From an uncultured Collinsella sp. (GTDB lineage: Bacteria; Actinomycetota; Coriobacteriia; Coriobacteriales; Coriobacteriaceae), in assembly GCA_938023085.1 (NCBI GenBank), contig CALHDP010000128.1, positions 1 through 38,684 of the forward strand: 38,684 nt of DNA, given 5' to 3'. Under the pieces are notes generated by a model. It saw only the letters and a program-made list of their open reading frames with translations. It had not been told where the DNA came from and made no database searches. Positions within the stretch are counted from its first letter, which is position 1. Every line of letters begins with the position of its first letter. Positions 17,167-24,584 of this stretch are shown one piece after another. The position numbers and the translations under genes were made by a program.

Positions 17167-17201
17167 GAGGTCTAATACTTTCGGGAAAAGTATTAGACCT
17201 C
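17167..17201. repeat. Perfect 15-bp inverted repeat
   Basis: GAGGTCTAATACTTT (17167-17181) and AAAGTATTAGACCTC (17187-17201) are exact reverse complements around CGGGA. It lies between the convergent ABC transporter and the hypothetical membrane protein. Neither strand has a T run directly after the stem, so it is not a standard terminator; it could be a REP-like element or a protein-binding palindrome. Confidence 0.7.
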
Positions 17202-17245
17202 GAGATATAGGCGGCGTTTGCGAGCGTCAATTAGGGCGTAAGCTG

Positions 17246-18379
17246 CTAGTCTTCCTTTGCAGAGAGCATGAGCCTAATTTCCGGATGGGTGTATTCGTCG
17301 AACTCTTCCTTGGGCTCGGTGTCAAAGGTGTAGTACGACTTGATGGATTCGTCCTCCGTCTTGATGCTGATCTCCTCGTATAAGGATCCGGCTAAAAATG
17401 TCTGTTTAAATTCATCCGACAGGCTGCATGGCGTGAGGAGGTCCGGTGTGGCAACGGAAATGTCCAACCCGTTGAGCGGGGCACAGAGCGTCGCGATATC
17501 CTGCTCGGCGCGGGCGAGGTTGTCTGCAAGGCTTGCCTCGGGGTCGATCTGACTGACGTAATCGACGTCCGTGAGCGTGCCGTCTACATCAAAAGAAAGG
17601 TAGATATAGGCTGCTTGAGCGCCGAGGTCATTATCGCGCAGATAGCCGACAATGCGGTAGCCGTAGTCGTGATACGACTCGTATGGGTCGTCTGCTGCGA
17701 CGCGTTCGCACACGGGCTCCAAGGCATCTTGCGCGATGGCGAGCTGCTCGGTGGCTGCAGCCTTTCTTGCCTGAAGCTCGTTATTTCCCTGGACAAACTG
17801 CGGGATGTAGACGCCAAGCAGCACAATGGCGGGCACCACCGCGAGAGCTATGATCTGCTTCTTGACGCTTGGAATCGTCACGTCGTATGCGTCTGCCATG
17901 GCCTCGGCATTGCTCGAGGTTTCGGCTAGCACGTCTGCCGCCGTGGCGACTGCCCCTACGGCGCCGGCGACCTCGGCGGCACCGCCCAGGTTGCGCGCGA
18001 GATCGTTATCGCTGTTCTTGAGCAGGCGGCCAGCAGCTTGCGTGGCGAGCACGCTGGCGACCTCCGCGGAGCGGTCTTTGTTGGTCTGGGCCACTGCAAG
18101 CCTGCTCTGCAGCTCCTTCCACTGTTTGCCCTGCATTCCAAAGCGCGGCGCAAGAGCGCAATAGCAAAAGATGGCGAGTTCGATTGCAGTGAGTGCGATG
18201 GCAGTATATATGCCCGCGGGGTGGAATTCCTTTTGGTGGAACGCGATATCGTTGATCATTTGGAGCGGCAACATCAACAGGCATGCTACGAACGACATGA
18301 CGAGTGCGGTCGCTGCGATCTTGGGGTACGTGCAGTACCGCTGGATGCGTTTCTTTTCTTGTTCGGTGAGCTGTTGCAT
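17246..18379 (-). CDS. Hypothetical membrane protein, three spans and extracytoplasmic C-terminus
   Basis: 377 residues, start ATG 18379 with only a weak GAGCCGAGG upstream. Hydrophobic segments lie at about 19-39, 54-75 and 172-194. Between the second and third is an Ala-rich helical cytoplasmic region (GGAAEVAGAVGAVATAADVLAE). The C-terminal ~180 residues, probably outside, begin with a helix (NELQARKAAATEQLAIAQDAL) and continue with a mixed acidic domain containing Cys residues (EPVCER, ATLCAPL, LTPCSL). I recognise no family. It stands alone between two hairpin repeats, with no operon partner. Confidence 0.75.
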   Translation of the reverse strand: MQQLTEQEKKRIQRYCTYPKIAATALVMSFVACLLMLPLQMINDIAFHQKEFHPAGIYTAIALTAIELAIFCYCALAPRFGMQGKQWKELQSRLAVAQTNKDRSAEVASVLATQAAGRLLKNSDNDLARNLGGAAEVAGAVGAVATAADVLAETSSNAEAMADAYDVTIPSVKKQIIALAVVPAIVLLGVYIPQFVQGNNELQARKAAATEQLAIAQDALEPVCERVAADDPYESYHDYGYRIVGYLRDNDLGAQAAYIYLSFDVDGTLTDVDYVSQIDPEASLADNLARAEQDIATLCAPLNGLDISVATPDLLTPCSLSDEFKQTFLAGSLYEEISIKTEDESIKSYYTFDTEPKEEFDEYTHPEIRLMLSAKED

Positions 18380-18690
18380 GGGGCCTCGGCTCTCATCGTT
18401 TTTCGGGGGCGATGCGCATACGCTCTTGAGTATAGATGAGTGGAGGGTGTCTGTTGTTCAGGCATGGCGGCCGACAGCGTGCTGCTGGTGATCGCCTGAT
18501 CGTGGGCGCCATCTTTTAGAGCATGAAGCCGCTACCAAGGGAAAAGTGGCGAGCGAGGGAGCTGCTGTGGGGCGGCCTACTTGCTGCTTGTGGACGCCAT
18601 TCACCTTCGTTGCACAGGGACGGTCGGAGGGCTGGCTGGCGTCAAGTAACCGCCTCCGCCTTGTGGGCCGCCTCGAGGACAAGGCATAAT
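18380..18690. other. Long intergenic stretch without a recognised gene
   Basis: Between the hypothetical membrane protein and the Dus gene, over 300 bases hold only short frames without ribosome binding sites. The sequence is GC-rich and would fold strongly. I compared it mentally with RNase P, tmRNA and 6S features and found no match (no GAGGAAAGTC core, no tRNA-like ends). It could be decayed coding DNA or an unrecognised RNA. Confidence 0.35.
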
Positions 18691-18695
18691 GCATG

Positions 18696-18719
18696 TGACA
18701 AAGGGACGGCTCCTTTGCC
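18696..18719 (+). repeat. Hairpin repeat copy B (TGACAAAG family)
   Basis: TGACAAAGGGACGGCTCCTT followed by TGCC is a variant of copy A at 17122. The stem ACAAAGG/CCTTTG is kept with a mismatch. The shared GTGACAAAGGGACGGC core marks both as the same dispersed repeat. Confidence 0.55.
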
Positions 18720-18737
18720 GCATTGATTTGAGAGTAG

Positions 18738-19697
18738 ATGTTGATGATTCTATCGTTGGCCCCCATGGAGGGGATTACCGGGCATGTGTTCCGTCGCGTG
18801 CATGCGGAGTGCTTCGGTGCGCTCGATTGCTATTACACGCCGTTTTTGCCGCCGCCGCGGGTTGGCAACCGTTTTGGTGGCAAGGCGCTTAAGGAGATCG
18901 ATCCTGCCAATAACCAGGGGCTCAACGTAGTGCCTCAGCTGATGTCCAAGAACGCGGACGAGTTTGTGTGGGCGGCACAGGTGCTCGCCGACATGGGATA
19001 TCGCGAGGTCAATCTCAACCTTGGCTGCCCCTCGGGGACGGTTGTCGCCAAAGGCAAGGGCTCGGGTTTCTTGCGTAATCTCGACGAGCTCGAGGTGTTC
19101 TTGAGCGATGTGTGCGAGCGGTCGCCGTTGCCGGTATCGGTAAAGACCAGACTGGGGCTGGAGAGCGACGACGAATACGAGCGTGTGCTCGATCTGTATT
19201 GCCGCATGCCGTTGGCAGAGCTAATCGTGCATCCGCGCGTACAGAAGGATCGCTATACGGGCTCGCCGCGCAAGGAGTTTTATGGCGAGACGCTGGAACG
19301 TGCTCCGTTTCCGGTCGCCTATAACGGTGACATTTTTGATCTTGAGGACATGGATGCGCTGGTGGAGGCCTATCCCGGCACACGTCATGTAATGCTGGGG
19401 CGCGGCTTGCTCGCGAATCCTGCGCTCGCTCGCATGGTCAAGGGCGGGCCTGCTGCAACGGCTGCTGAGCTGCGGCGCTTCCACGACACGCTGTTTGCAG
19501 CTTATGCGGACGAGATTGGCGGCAATGCGGTCTTTCGTATGAAGGAGTGGTGGTTCTACGCCAAGTGCGCTTTCGCCGACCCCGCTACCGTTCACAAGCT
19601 TGTACGCAAGACCAAAAAGGGCGACGAATACCGCGCCGCCGTCGATCGCGTCTTTCGCGAGCAGCCACTTGCGCCCATAGCCCGCTTCCACGGCTAG
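18738..19697 (+). CDS. tRNA-dihydrouridine synthase family protein
   Basis: 319 residues; starts at 18738 or 18744, both with only a weak GAGAG upstream. FMN-binding TIM barrel: SLAPMEGITGHVFRR at the N-terminus, QLMS (~67-70), then EVNLNLGCPSGTVVAKGKGSG with catalytic Cys97, and PVSVKTRLGL with the conserved Lys. VMLGRGLLANPAL is the flavin phosphate site. The C-terminal helical tRNA-binding domain (RMKEWWFYAKCAF) is present. It reduces uridine to dihydrouridine in tRNA loops using NADPH. The C-terminal half is shorter than in DusB, so I do not assign a subclass. Confidence 0.92.
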   Translation: MLMILSLAPMEGITGHVFRRVHAECFGALDCYYTPFLPPPRVGNRFGGKALKEIDPANNQGLNVVPQLMSKNADEFVWAAQVLADMGYREVNLNLGCPSGTVVAKGKGSGFLRNLDELEVFLSDVCERSPLPVSVKTRLGLESDDEYERVLDLYCRMPLAELIVHPRVQKDRYTGSPRKEFYGETLERAPFPVAYNGDIFDLEDMDALVEAYPGTRHVMLGRGLLANPALARMVKGGPAATAAELRRFHDTLFAAYADEIGGNAVFRMKEWWFYAKCAFADPATVHKLVRKTKKGDEYRAAVDRVFREQPLAPIARFHG

Positions 19698-19762
19698 TTA
19701 GCCGTTGGGTAGTCATTGGGTGCGCGGGCGCCCGGTCGGCGGCCCGTTCTGGGCGCGCCTCA

Positions 19763-19853
19763 ATCGTAGCCCGAGACGGTCCCGGGCTGACAATTTCGAC
19801 TGTAATGGACGTTCTTTAACGACTAGTCATTTAAGAACGTCCCCGATGACTAG
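19763..19853 (+). repeat. Two-hairpin dispersed element, left copy
   Basis: Matches the reverse complement of 38594-38684 over 91 bases without gaps and with four differences. It contains AGCCCG/CGGGCT (19768-19773, 19783-19788) and GGACGTTCTT/AAGAACGTCC (19807-19816, 19833-19842). The second loop is centred on the palindrome ACTAGT. The four differences lie in or next to the second hairpin loop and tail, while the arms are intact. Confidence 0.85.
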
Positions 19854-19857
19854 CCAC

Positions 19858-19919
19858 AAAAAGCTGTACACCAGCATCCAAAGATGTCGGAAAATGTCGA
19901 CTTTGGATGCTGGTGTACA
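19858..19919 (-). terminator. Perfect 19-bp stem with T run, behind glutaredoxin
   Basis: TGTACACCAGCATCCAAAG (19865-19883) and its exact complement CTTTGGATGCTGGTGTACA (19901-19919) flank a 17-base loop. On the minus strand the stem is followed by GC and then TTTTT (plus-strand A run 19858-19862). It is 44 bases after the glutaredoxin stop, so it probably ends that operon. Stem length and loop size are unusual for a terminator and may betray a repeat origin. Confidence 0.65.
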
Positions 19920-19963
19920 TGTTTGGCCGTATGGGTTGGGGTGGGCCGGTTGCAACGCGCGTA

Positions 19964-20209
19964 CTAGAGCAGGTTCTTCTGTACCCATGCGATGATGTCG
20001 CTCGACTCGTAGAGCGGCTTTCCGTCGATGAACAGGCAAGGAACCTGGCGTTTTCCGCCGACGGTGATAAGCGTCTGTTCGGCATCGGAATCGGTTGAGA
20101 TATTGCGCTCGGGTACGGTCACACCGTTATCGGTCAAAAAGCGCTTGACCTTTATGCAATACGGGCAGCCGGTCATAACGTAGAGCACGAGCTCATGATT
20201 AGTAGCCAT
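19964..20209 (-). CDS. Glutaredoxin
   Basis: 81 residues from ATG 20209, behind GGAGACC; a longer frame to 20248 lacks a site. Single glutaredoxin fold: ELVLYVMTGCPYCIKVKRFL with the redox pair Cys15/Cys18, then QVPCLFIDGKPLYESSDIIAWV with the cis-Pro and glutathione-side GG-like region. CPYC is the dithiol class. It reduces disulfides in the cytoplasm. It follows the XRE-TipAS regulator by 51 bp on the same strand, so the two may be co-transcribed. Confidence 0.92.
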   Translation of the reverse strand: MATNHELVLYVMTGCPYCIKVKRFLTDNGVTVPERNISTDSDAEQTLITVGGKRQVPCLFIDGKPLYESSDIIAWVQKNLL

Positions 20210-20260
20210 AGGTCTCCAATCGGTTGAGGTTTCGATTGAAATACCCAAAGCTGCCGCGGT

Positions 20261-21088
20261 CTATGCGCGGACCAGTGACGACTCGATGGCCTGGACCAGA
20301 AACGCCGTGGCTCCGGTGGCGCAGGGCTTGTCGTAGTAGTCAACAAAGCGCTGGTCGGCAAGATAACCGTGGGCGAGGCCCAGGTACGCCTCGTCTTGGG
20401 GCTCGCATCCCCAGTTGAGAGCAATCCAGCGACGATGCATCGCGACAAGCTTACGAGCCTCGTTGCTCTCTGGGTCGCCAATGCCCATGGCAATCGAGAG
20501 CTGGCCCAGAATAGCGCGTTCAAGTTCCTTCATGTCGTTCCATGTCTCGGGGTCCATGTCCAGCAGCGCTTCGCTTGCTGCATCGATAGCCTCATCGCCA
20601 TAGCGCGCCCGCGCTTCGGCGCCGTAGCGCTCCTCGTTTTCCTGCACGGTGCGCCAGCGCTCCAGTTGCGGCAGGACGGCGCCCATGAGCGAGACGGCTT
20701 CGTCGAGCGACATGCCGGTGTTTTGCGCCAGCCGCGGGGCACAATCCTCGATCATTGCCTCCATCGTGGTCTCGTAGGTGTACTTGCCGTGGTCATAGCA
20801 CCACTTGCAGTAATGATCTGTCGCGGCGCCCGCAGCATCGGTACCGCAGTCGTTGGGCGTGAGTATCATGCCGCAGCTCTGGCAATAGTGCTCGGGCATT
20901 TCGAGCAGATGAGACAGGGGCTCGCCGGTCACGGCGGCGATGAGCTTCATCATGTCGATACCCGGGGTGACCTCGCCGCGTTCCCAGCGGCTGACGGCTT
21001 GGCGTGTGACGAAGAGCTTGGCGGCGAGCTGCTCTTGGGTAAGGTGATGGGCGCGACGGATGGCAATGAGCTTTTCTGCAAAGGCCAT
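20261..21088 (-). CDS. XRE-family regulator with zinc ribbon and TipAS-like ligand domain
   Basis: 275 residues; ATG 21088 with GAAAGGAG. Residues 6-60 are an XRE helix-turn-helix (HLTQEQLAAKLFVTRQAVSRWERG). Residues 66-100 hold a zinc-ribbon-like cluster: CQSC, Cys81, and CKWC. Residues ~145-272 resemble the TipAS antibiotic-recognition domain: ERYGAEARARYGDEA, MHRRWIALNWGCEP, YLGLAHGYLADQRFVDYYDK and ATGATAFLVQAI. In TipA that domain binds thiopeptides but is joined to a MerR domain; here it is joined to XRE. It likely senses a small molecule. TrmO is transcribed divergently and glutaredoxin follows. Confidence 0.85.
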   Translation of the reverse strand: MAFAEKLIAIRRAHHLTQEQLAAKLFVTRQAVSRWERGEVTPGIDMMKLIAAVTGEPLSHLLEMPEHYCQSCGMILTPNDCGTDAAGAATDHYCKWCYDHGKYTYETTMEAMIEDCAPRLAQNTGMSLDEAVSLMGAVLPQLERWRTVQENEERYGAEARARYGDEAIDAASEALLDMDPETWNDMKELERAILGQLSIAMGIGDPESNEARKLVAMHRRWIALNWGCEPQDEAYLGLAHGYLADQRFVDYYDKPCATGATAFLVQAIESSLVRA

Positions 21089-21216
21089 AACGGCTCCTTT
21101 CTGCTGGTTGATGGCTTAAGCATACGCGGCGGCAGGTGCCCTTCCAAGCAACCGTTGGTTGCACGACGGGGGACCGCGGCGAAGAATTGCGCGCAACGCC
21201 TCACGCCTCCATGCCG

Positions 21217-21230
21217 TACAATGATCGGCA
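21217..21230 (+). promoter_or_regulatory. -10 box of a probably leaderless trmO transcript
   Basis: TACAAT at 21217-21222 is followed by GATCGGC and then the ATG at 21230, so transcription would begin at or next to the start codon. No Shine-Dalgarno sequence is visible before either candidate ATG (21221, 21230). Confidence 0.45.
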
Positions 21231-21967
21231 TGGAACCTATTGCACACATACATACCGACCTGCCGCAGAAGTTCGGCATTCCGCGCAACAGCTTTTTGGC
21301 GCCTCATCTGCAGGGACGCATCGTCTTTGAACCGGAATTTGCCTCCAACGCAGCAGTTGAGGGCCTGGATTCCTTCTCTCACCTGTGGCTGCTGTGGCGC
21401 TTCGAAAACGGCACGCCCGGCGGCACGGCTAAGGACATAGCCGCCGATGCCAAAACGCAGGACAGGTCCGGCACCAACGTTAAGTGGTCGAAAACCGTGC
21501 GCCCGCCGCGTCTGGGCGGAGCCGAACGTGTGGGCGTGTTTGCCACGCGCAGTCCGTTTCGCCCTAATCCCATCGGACTTACCTGCGTCAAGCTCGACCG
21601 CGTGGAGCTTACCGACGATGGCCCCATCATTCATGTGCTGGGGGCCGATCTGCGCGACGGCACGCCCATCTACGACATTAAGCCCTATATTCCGTTCGCG
21701 GATTGCCACCCGGATGCGACCGGCGGCTGGATTGAGGGTGCTCCGTGGCAAGAGCTCGATGTTGAGTTCCCGCAAGCGCTTCAAGACATGGTCTCGCCCG
21801 CAAAGCTCCCCGGCTTGGTCGAGGTCCTTCGCCAAGATCCGCGCCGCGCGGGCAGCAAGCACGAGCCAAACCGCGTCTATCATCTGGCCTACGCCGGGCT
21901 CGACATATCTTTTACGGTCGATGAAACCCAGCTAACCGTAGTCGCCGTCAACGACGCGCGGGGCTAA
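21230..21967 (+). CDS. trmO: tRNA (N6-threonylcarbamoyladenosine37-N6)-methyltransferase TrmO
   Basis: 245 residues from ATG 21230 (21221 is the alternative). The TsaA/TrmO beta-barrel shows IAHIHTDLPQKFGIPRNSFL at the N-terminus, FSHLWLLWRF, then VGVFATRSPFRPNPIGLT, the SAM-binding hallmark, and GADLRDGTPIYDIKPYIPFAD. The C-terminal domain (VYHLAYAGLDISFTV) matches the long form of the family. It methylates t6A at position 37 of tRNAs reading ACY codons, using SAM. It is divergent from the XRE regulator with a 141-bp gap. Confidence 0.92.
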   Translation: MEPIAHIHTDLPQKFGIPRNSFLAPHLQGRIVFEPEFASNAAVEGLDSFSHLWLLWRFENGTPGGTAKDIAADAKTQDRSGTNVKWSKTVRPPRLGGAERVGVFATRSPFRPNPIGLTCVKLDRVELTDDGPIIHVLGADLRDGTPIYDIKPYIPFADCHPDATGGWIEGAPWQELDVEFPQALQDMVSPAKLPGLVEVLRQDPRRAGSKHEPNRVYHLAYAGLDISFTVDETQLTVVAVNDARG

Positions 21968-22079
21968 CCTGCCATTCGTCTGCACCCGTCAAATTAAGCG
22001 CCAAACCCCGCGCCAAAACCGCCCACGCTGGTGGACAATAACGCCTATCGAAACAGCCTACTTTGCACGGGAGCTCAGC

Positions 22080-23291
22080 ATGAAATATGACTTTAGCTCG
22101 CTTATCGACCGCCACGGCATGGACTCCATTGCCGTTGACTCCTGGGGTGAGGTCCCCGGTATGGCCCCGAACGCACCCGACGAGGGCTTCGACCGCATTC
22201 CCATGTGGGTGGCCGACATGAACTTTGCCACGGTGCCCACGGTCCAGGAACACATCATGCAGCGTGCCCAGCATCCCATGTTTGGCTACTTTAACCCGCG
22301 CCCCGAGTACTTCGACCGCATCATCGAATGGCAGAGTCGCCGCAATGGCGTCGAGGGTCTGCGCCCTGAACATATCGGCTACGAAAACGGCGTGCTGGGC
22401 GGTGTCGTGTCGACGTTGCGCGCATATGTCCAGCCGGGCGATGCGGTGCTGGTCCACAGCCCCACCTACATCGGCTTTACCAAGTCCATCGAGGCCGCGG
22501 GCTATCGCATTGTCCACAGCCCGCTTAAGCTCGACGACCAAGGCGTGTGGCGTATGGACTTTGAGGACATGGAGCACAAGCTCGCGCAAAACCACATCCA
22601 TGCTGCGGTGTTCTGCTCGCCGCACAATCCCTGCGGCCGCGTATGGGAGCGCGACGAGATCGAGCGCGCCATGGACATCTATCGCCAGCACGATTGCGTG
22701 GTGATCTCGGACGAGATTTGGTCCGATATCATCCTGCCGGGGCACAAGCATATCCCGACGCAGTCGGTGAGCGAGGATGCCCGCATGCGCACGGTTGCCC
22801 TCTACGCGCCCAGCAAGACTTTCAACCTGGCGGGCCTGGTCGGCAGCTACCACATCATCTATAACGAGACGCTGCGCGACCGCGTGTGCGCCGTGTCCAA
22901 CAAGACCCACTACAACGAGATGAATGTCCTCTCCATGCATGCGCTTATCGGTGCCTACCAGCCGCAGGGCTATGAGTGGGTGGACGAGCTCAATCAGGTG
23001 CTTGCCGGCAATATCGAGTACTTCTGCAATTACGTGGACGAGCATTTTGAGGGCGTGTCCTATTCGCGTCCGCAGGGCACGTACATGGTGTTTCTGGACT
23101 GCACCGAGTGGTGCCGCGAGCATGGCCGCGATATTCAGTGGTTGCTCGACGAGGGGGCGCGCGTGGGCGTTGGCTACCAAGATGGCCGTCCGTTCCACGG
23201 GTCCTGCCACATTCGCGTGAATCTGGCGCTGCCGCTTTCGCGCGTGAGGGAAGCGTGCGACCGCCTGGACCGCTACGTTTTTAGGGTATAG
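22080..23291 (+). CDS. MalY/PatB-type aminotransferase, probable cystathionine beta-lyase
   Basis: 403 residues; ATG 22080 after CGGGAGC. Fold-type I PLP enzyme: IPMWVADMNFATVPTVQEH is the MalY/PatB signature, with FGYFNPRPEYFDRIIEWQ, CSPHNPCGRVW, VVISDEIWSD (Asp211 holds the pyridine N) and APSKTFNLAGL with the PLP lysine Lys246. The C-terminal Arg for carboxylate binding is in CHIRVNLALP. The family cleaves C-S bonds of cystathionine or cysteine to yield H2S, pyruvate and ammonia. A role in maltose regulation is not indicated. No Met biosynthesis neighbours are present. GACAAT at 22034 may be the -10 box. Confidence 0.92.
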   Translation: MKYDFSSLIDRHGMDSIAVDSWGEVPGMAPNAPDEGFDRIPMWVADMNFATVPTVQEHIMQRAQHPMFGYFNPRPEYFDRIIEWQSRRNGVEGLRPEHIGYENGVLGGVVSTLRAYVQPGDAVLVHSPTYIGFTKSIEAAGYRIVHSPLKLDDQGVWRMDFEDMEHKLAQNHIHAAVFCSPHNPCGRVWERDEIERAMDIYRQHDCVVISDEIWSDIILPGHKHIPTQSVSEDARMRTVALYAPSKTFNLAGLVGSYHIIYNETLRDRVCAVSNKTHYNEMNVLSMHALIGAYQPQGYEWVDELNQVLAGNIEYFCNYVDEHFEGVSYSRPQGTYMVFLDCTEWCREHGRDIQWLLDEGARVGVGYQDGRPFHGSCHIRVNLALPLSRVREACDRLDRYVFRV

Positions 23292-23387
23292 GGGGCGCAC
23301 GATTCGGGTACCGTGGCTTGCGCCCATGTCGTCAATGTGCGTGGACGCATAGAACGCAGAGGCTTGCGAGCGCGTTTTCCACGTCTG

Positions 23388-23867
23388 CTACTTTTCTTGA
23401 ATTTGTTTGCCGCAAAGGTGCTCAATCGTAATCTCATACAGTTGGACGCCTCTGATACTTTGCTTGATTTCCTCTTCGACCTCTTCGGCAGAAGGATAGT
23501 ACTTGAGGGCAAACTGTCGGACTTTGTCTTCGACAAACGCCGGATCATCGTTCACGAGGCGGCAGCGGCCAAAAACCACGGTGCTCTGAACATAGGGTGC
23601 CCAGTCGTCGTCTTTGTACCAATCGTTGCCATAGACGGTAAAGCAGACTTTGTCGCTGCGTTTGAGCGCATCGACCTTATGCCCTGCCTTGGCTCCATGA
23701 AAGTAAATTTTGTCGTGCTCGGGGTCAAAGTAGTAGTTAACGGGAATGGCGTAAGGATAGCCGTCGTCTCCGTTGACGGCAAAAACGCCGCGCTTGCAAT
23801 TAACGAGCAGCTCTCGTGCCTCTTGATCGGTGATAGCACGCTTCTTTCTGCGAAGAGGTCTAAACAT
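23388..23867 (-). CDS. Pyridoxamine 5'-phosphate oxidase-like flavin protein
   Basis: 159 residues; ATG 23867 after GAAAGGAAG. The FMN-binding split barrel shows ITDQEARELLVNCKRGVFAVNGDDGYPYAIPVNYYFDPEHDKIYFHGAKAGHKVDALKRS, typical of the NimA/Pnp-oxidase-like group, with the C-terminal tail VQLYEITIEHLCGKQ. The family binds FMN or F420/heme cofactors; some members reduce nitroimidazoles, but most are uncharacterised. It is monocistronic. It is not the vitamin B6 pathway PdxH. Confidence 0.88.
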   Translation of the reverse strand: MFRPLRRKKRAITDQEARELLVNCKRGVFAVNGDDGYPYAIPVNYYFDPEHDKIYFHGAKAGHKVDALKRSDKVCFTVYGNDWYKDDDWAPYVQSTVVFGRCRLVNDDPAFVEDKVRQFALKYYPSAEEVEEEIKQSIRGVQLYEITIEHLCGKQIQEK

Positions 23868-23939
23868 CGTGGACTTCCTTTCTTTCCGCGTGCTGCGTGC
23901 ACGACGGTGGGCGGTGTGTCTATATCAAGATACTAGTTC

Positions 23940-24056
23940 AGGCTGCGAGGCCGACGGGAACGCCCCGTTTTCCGCAGATTGAAACGTGCTCTTGTTTGTC
24001 GTGGGAGGATTGTTCCTCACAACCCGTCGTTTAGAAGCGTTCTTGATGACTAGTTC
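23940..24056. repeat. Degenerate relative of the ACTAGT hairpin element
   Basis: GTCGTTTAGAAGCGTTCTTG followed by ATGACTAGT (24026-24054) resembles the tail half of the element at 19763 and 38594, where GTCGTTTAAGAACG and AATGACTAGT occur. ACTAGT also appears at 23932. The match is partial and by eye. Confidence 0.35.
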
Positions 24057-24122
24057 CGTTTGCGGGGGAGGCGTGGGACAATACCGAGCGAACGTGATTG
24101 GTTGTCCGTGGAAAGGGTCGCG

Positions 24123-24548
24123 ATGAAAAAGCTCAGGACGCTTGCTGACGTTTTGCGCCAGGCGGGCTTTGTGCGCATTACGGAGCTGTTCCTCGTCTTC
24201 TATCTGCTGTGCTCGACGGCTGTCTGGCTGTCCGAGCCCACGACCCTCACGTTTGGCGATGGTCTCTGGTTTAGCTTTGAGACGGTCTCGACCATCGGCT
24301 TTGGCGATATCCCGGCCGAAACGCCGGTCGCTCGCGCTATTACCGTCGTCCTGAGCGTCATCAGCATCTTCTACATCGCCATGCTCACGGGTGTGGCGGT
24401 GAACTACTGCAATACGCTCATTAAGCTGCGCCAAAAGGACACCATGGCGCGCTTTATGGACGATCTTGAGCATTTGGAAGAGCTCGATCGCGACGAGCTC
24501 GCCGATCTTTCGCGTCGTGTGCGCGAATATCGCCGACGCCAACGCTAA
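24123..24548 (+). CDS. Two-helix potassium channel family protein
   Basis: 141 residues; ATG 24123 after GGAAAGGG (a longer frame from 24060 lacks a site). A first helix (ITELFLVFYLLCSTAVWLS), a pore loop with filter TIGFGD (residues 57-62), and a second helix (AITVVLSVISIFYIAMLTGVAVNY) form the 2TM Kcs/MthK-type pore. A short charged C-terminal helix (LEHLEELDRDELADLSRRV) could be a coiled coil that holds the tetramer together. No RCK domain is present. Neighbours give no gating clue. It is followed by a LOG-family gene after 36 bp. Confidence 0.88.
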   Translation: MKKLRTLADVLRQAGFVRITELFLVFYLLCSTAVWLSEPTTLTFGDGLWFSFETVSTIGFGDIPAETPVARAITVVLSVISIFYIAMLTGVAVNYCNTLIKLRQKDTMARFMDDLEHLEELDRDELADLSRRVREYRRRQR

Positions 24549-24584
24549 AGCGGGCGCCGTGCGTCACGACGAGGGGGATTGCAT

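Noticed and set aside
18380..18737. RNase P, tmRNA or 6S RNA gene in the long gap
   Set aside because: None of the conserved cores was found. The stretch remains unexplained.
20369..21229. Long upstream extension of the trmO frame
   Set aside because: It is antisense to the XRE-TipAS gene and has no protein-like features. The TrmO family starts near MEPIAHIH.
22080..23291. MalY as maltose regulator
   Set aside because: No maltose gene or MalT is near; C-S lyase activity is the safer reading.
21948..23327. 459-codon minus-strand frame opposite the PatB-type gene
   Set aside because: Antisense artefact of codon bias; the plus strand encodes a complete PLP enzyme.
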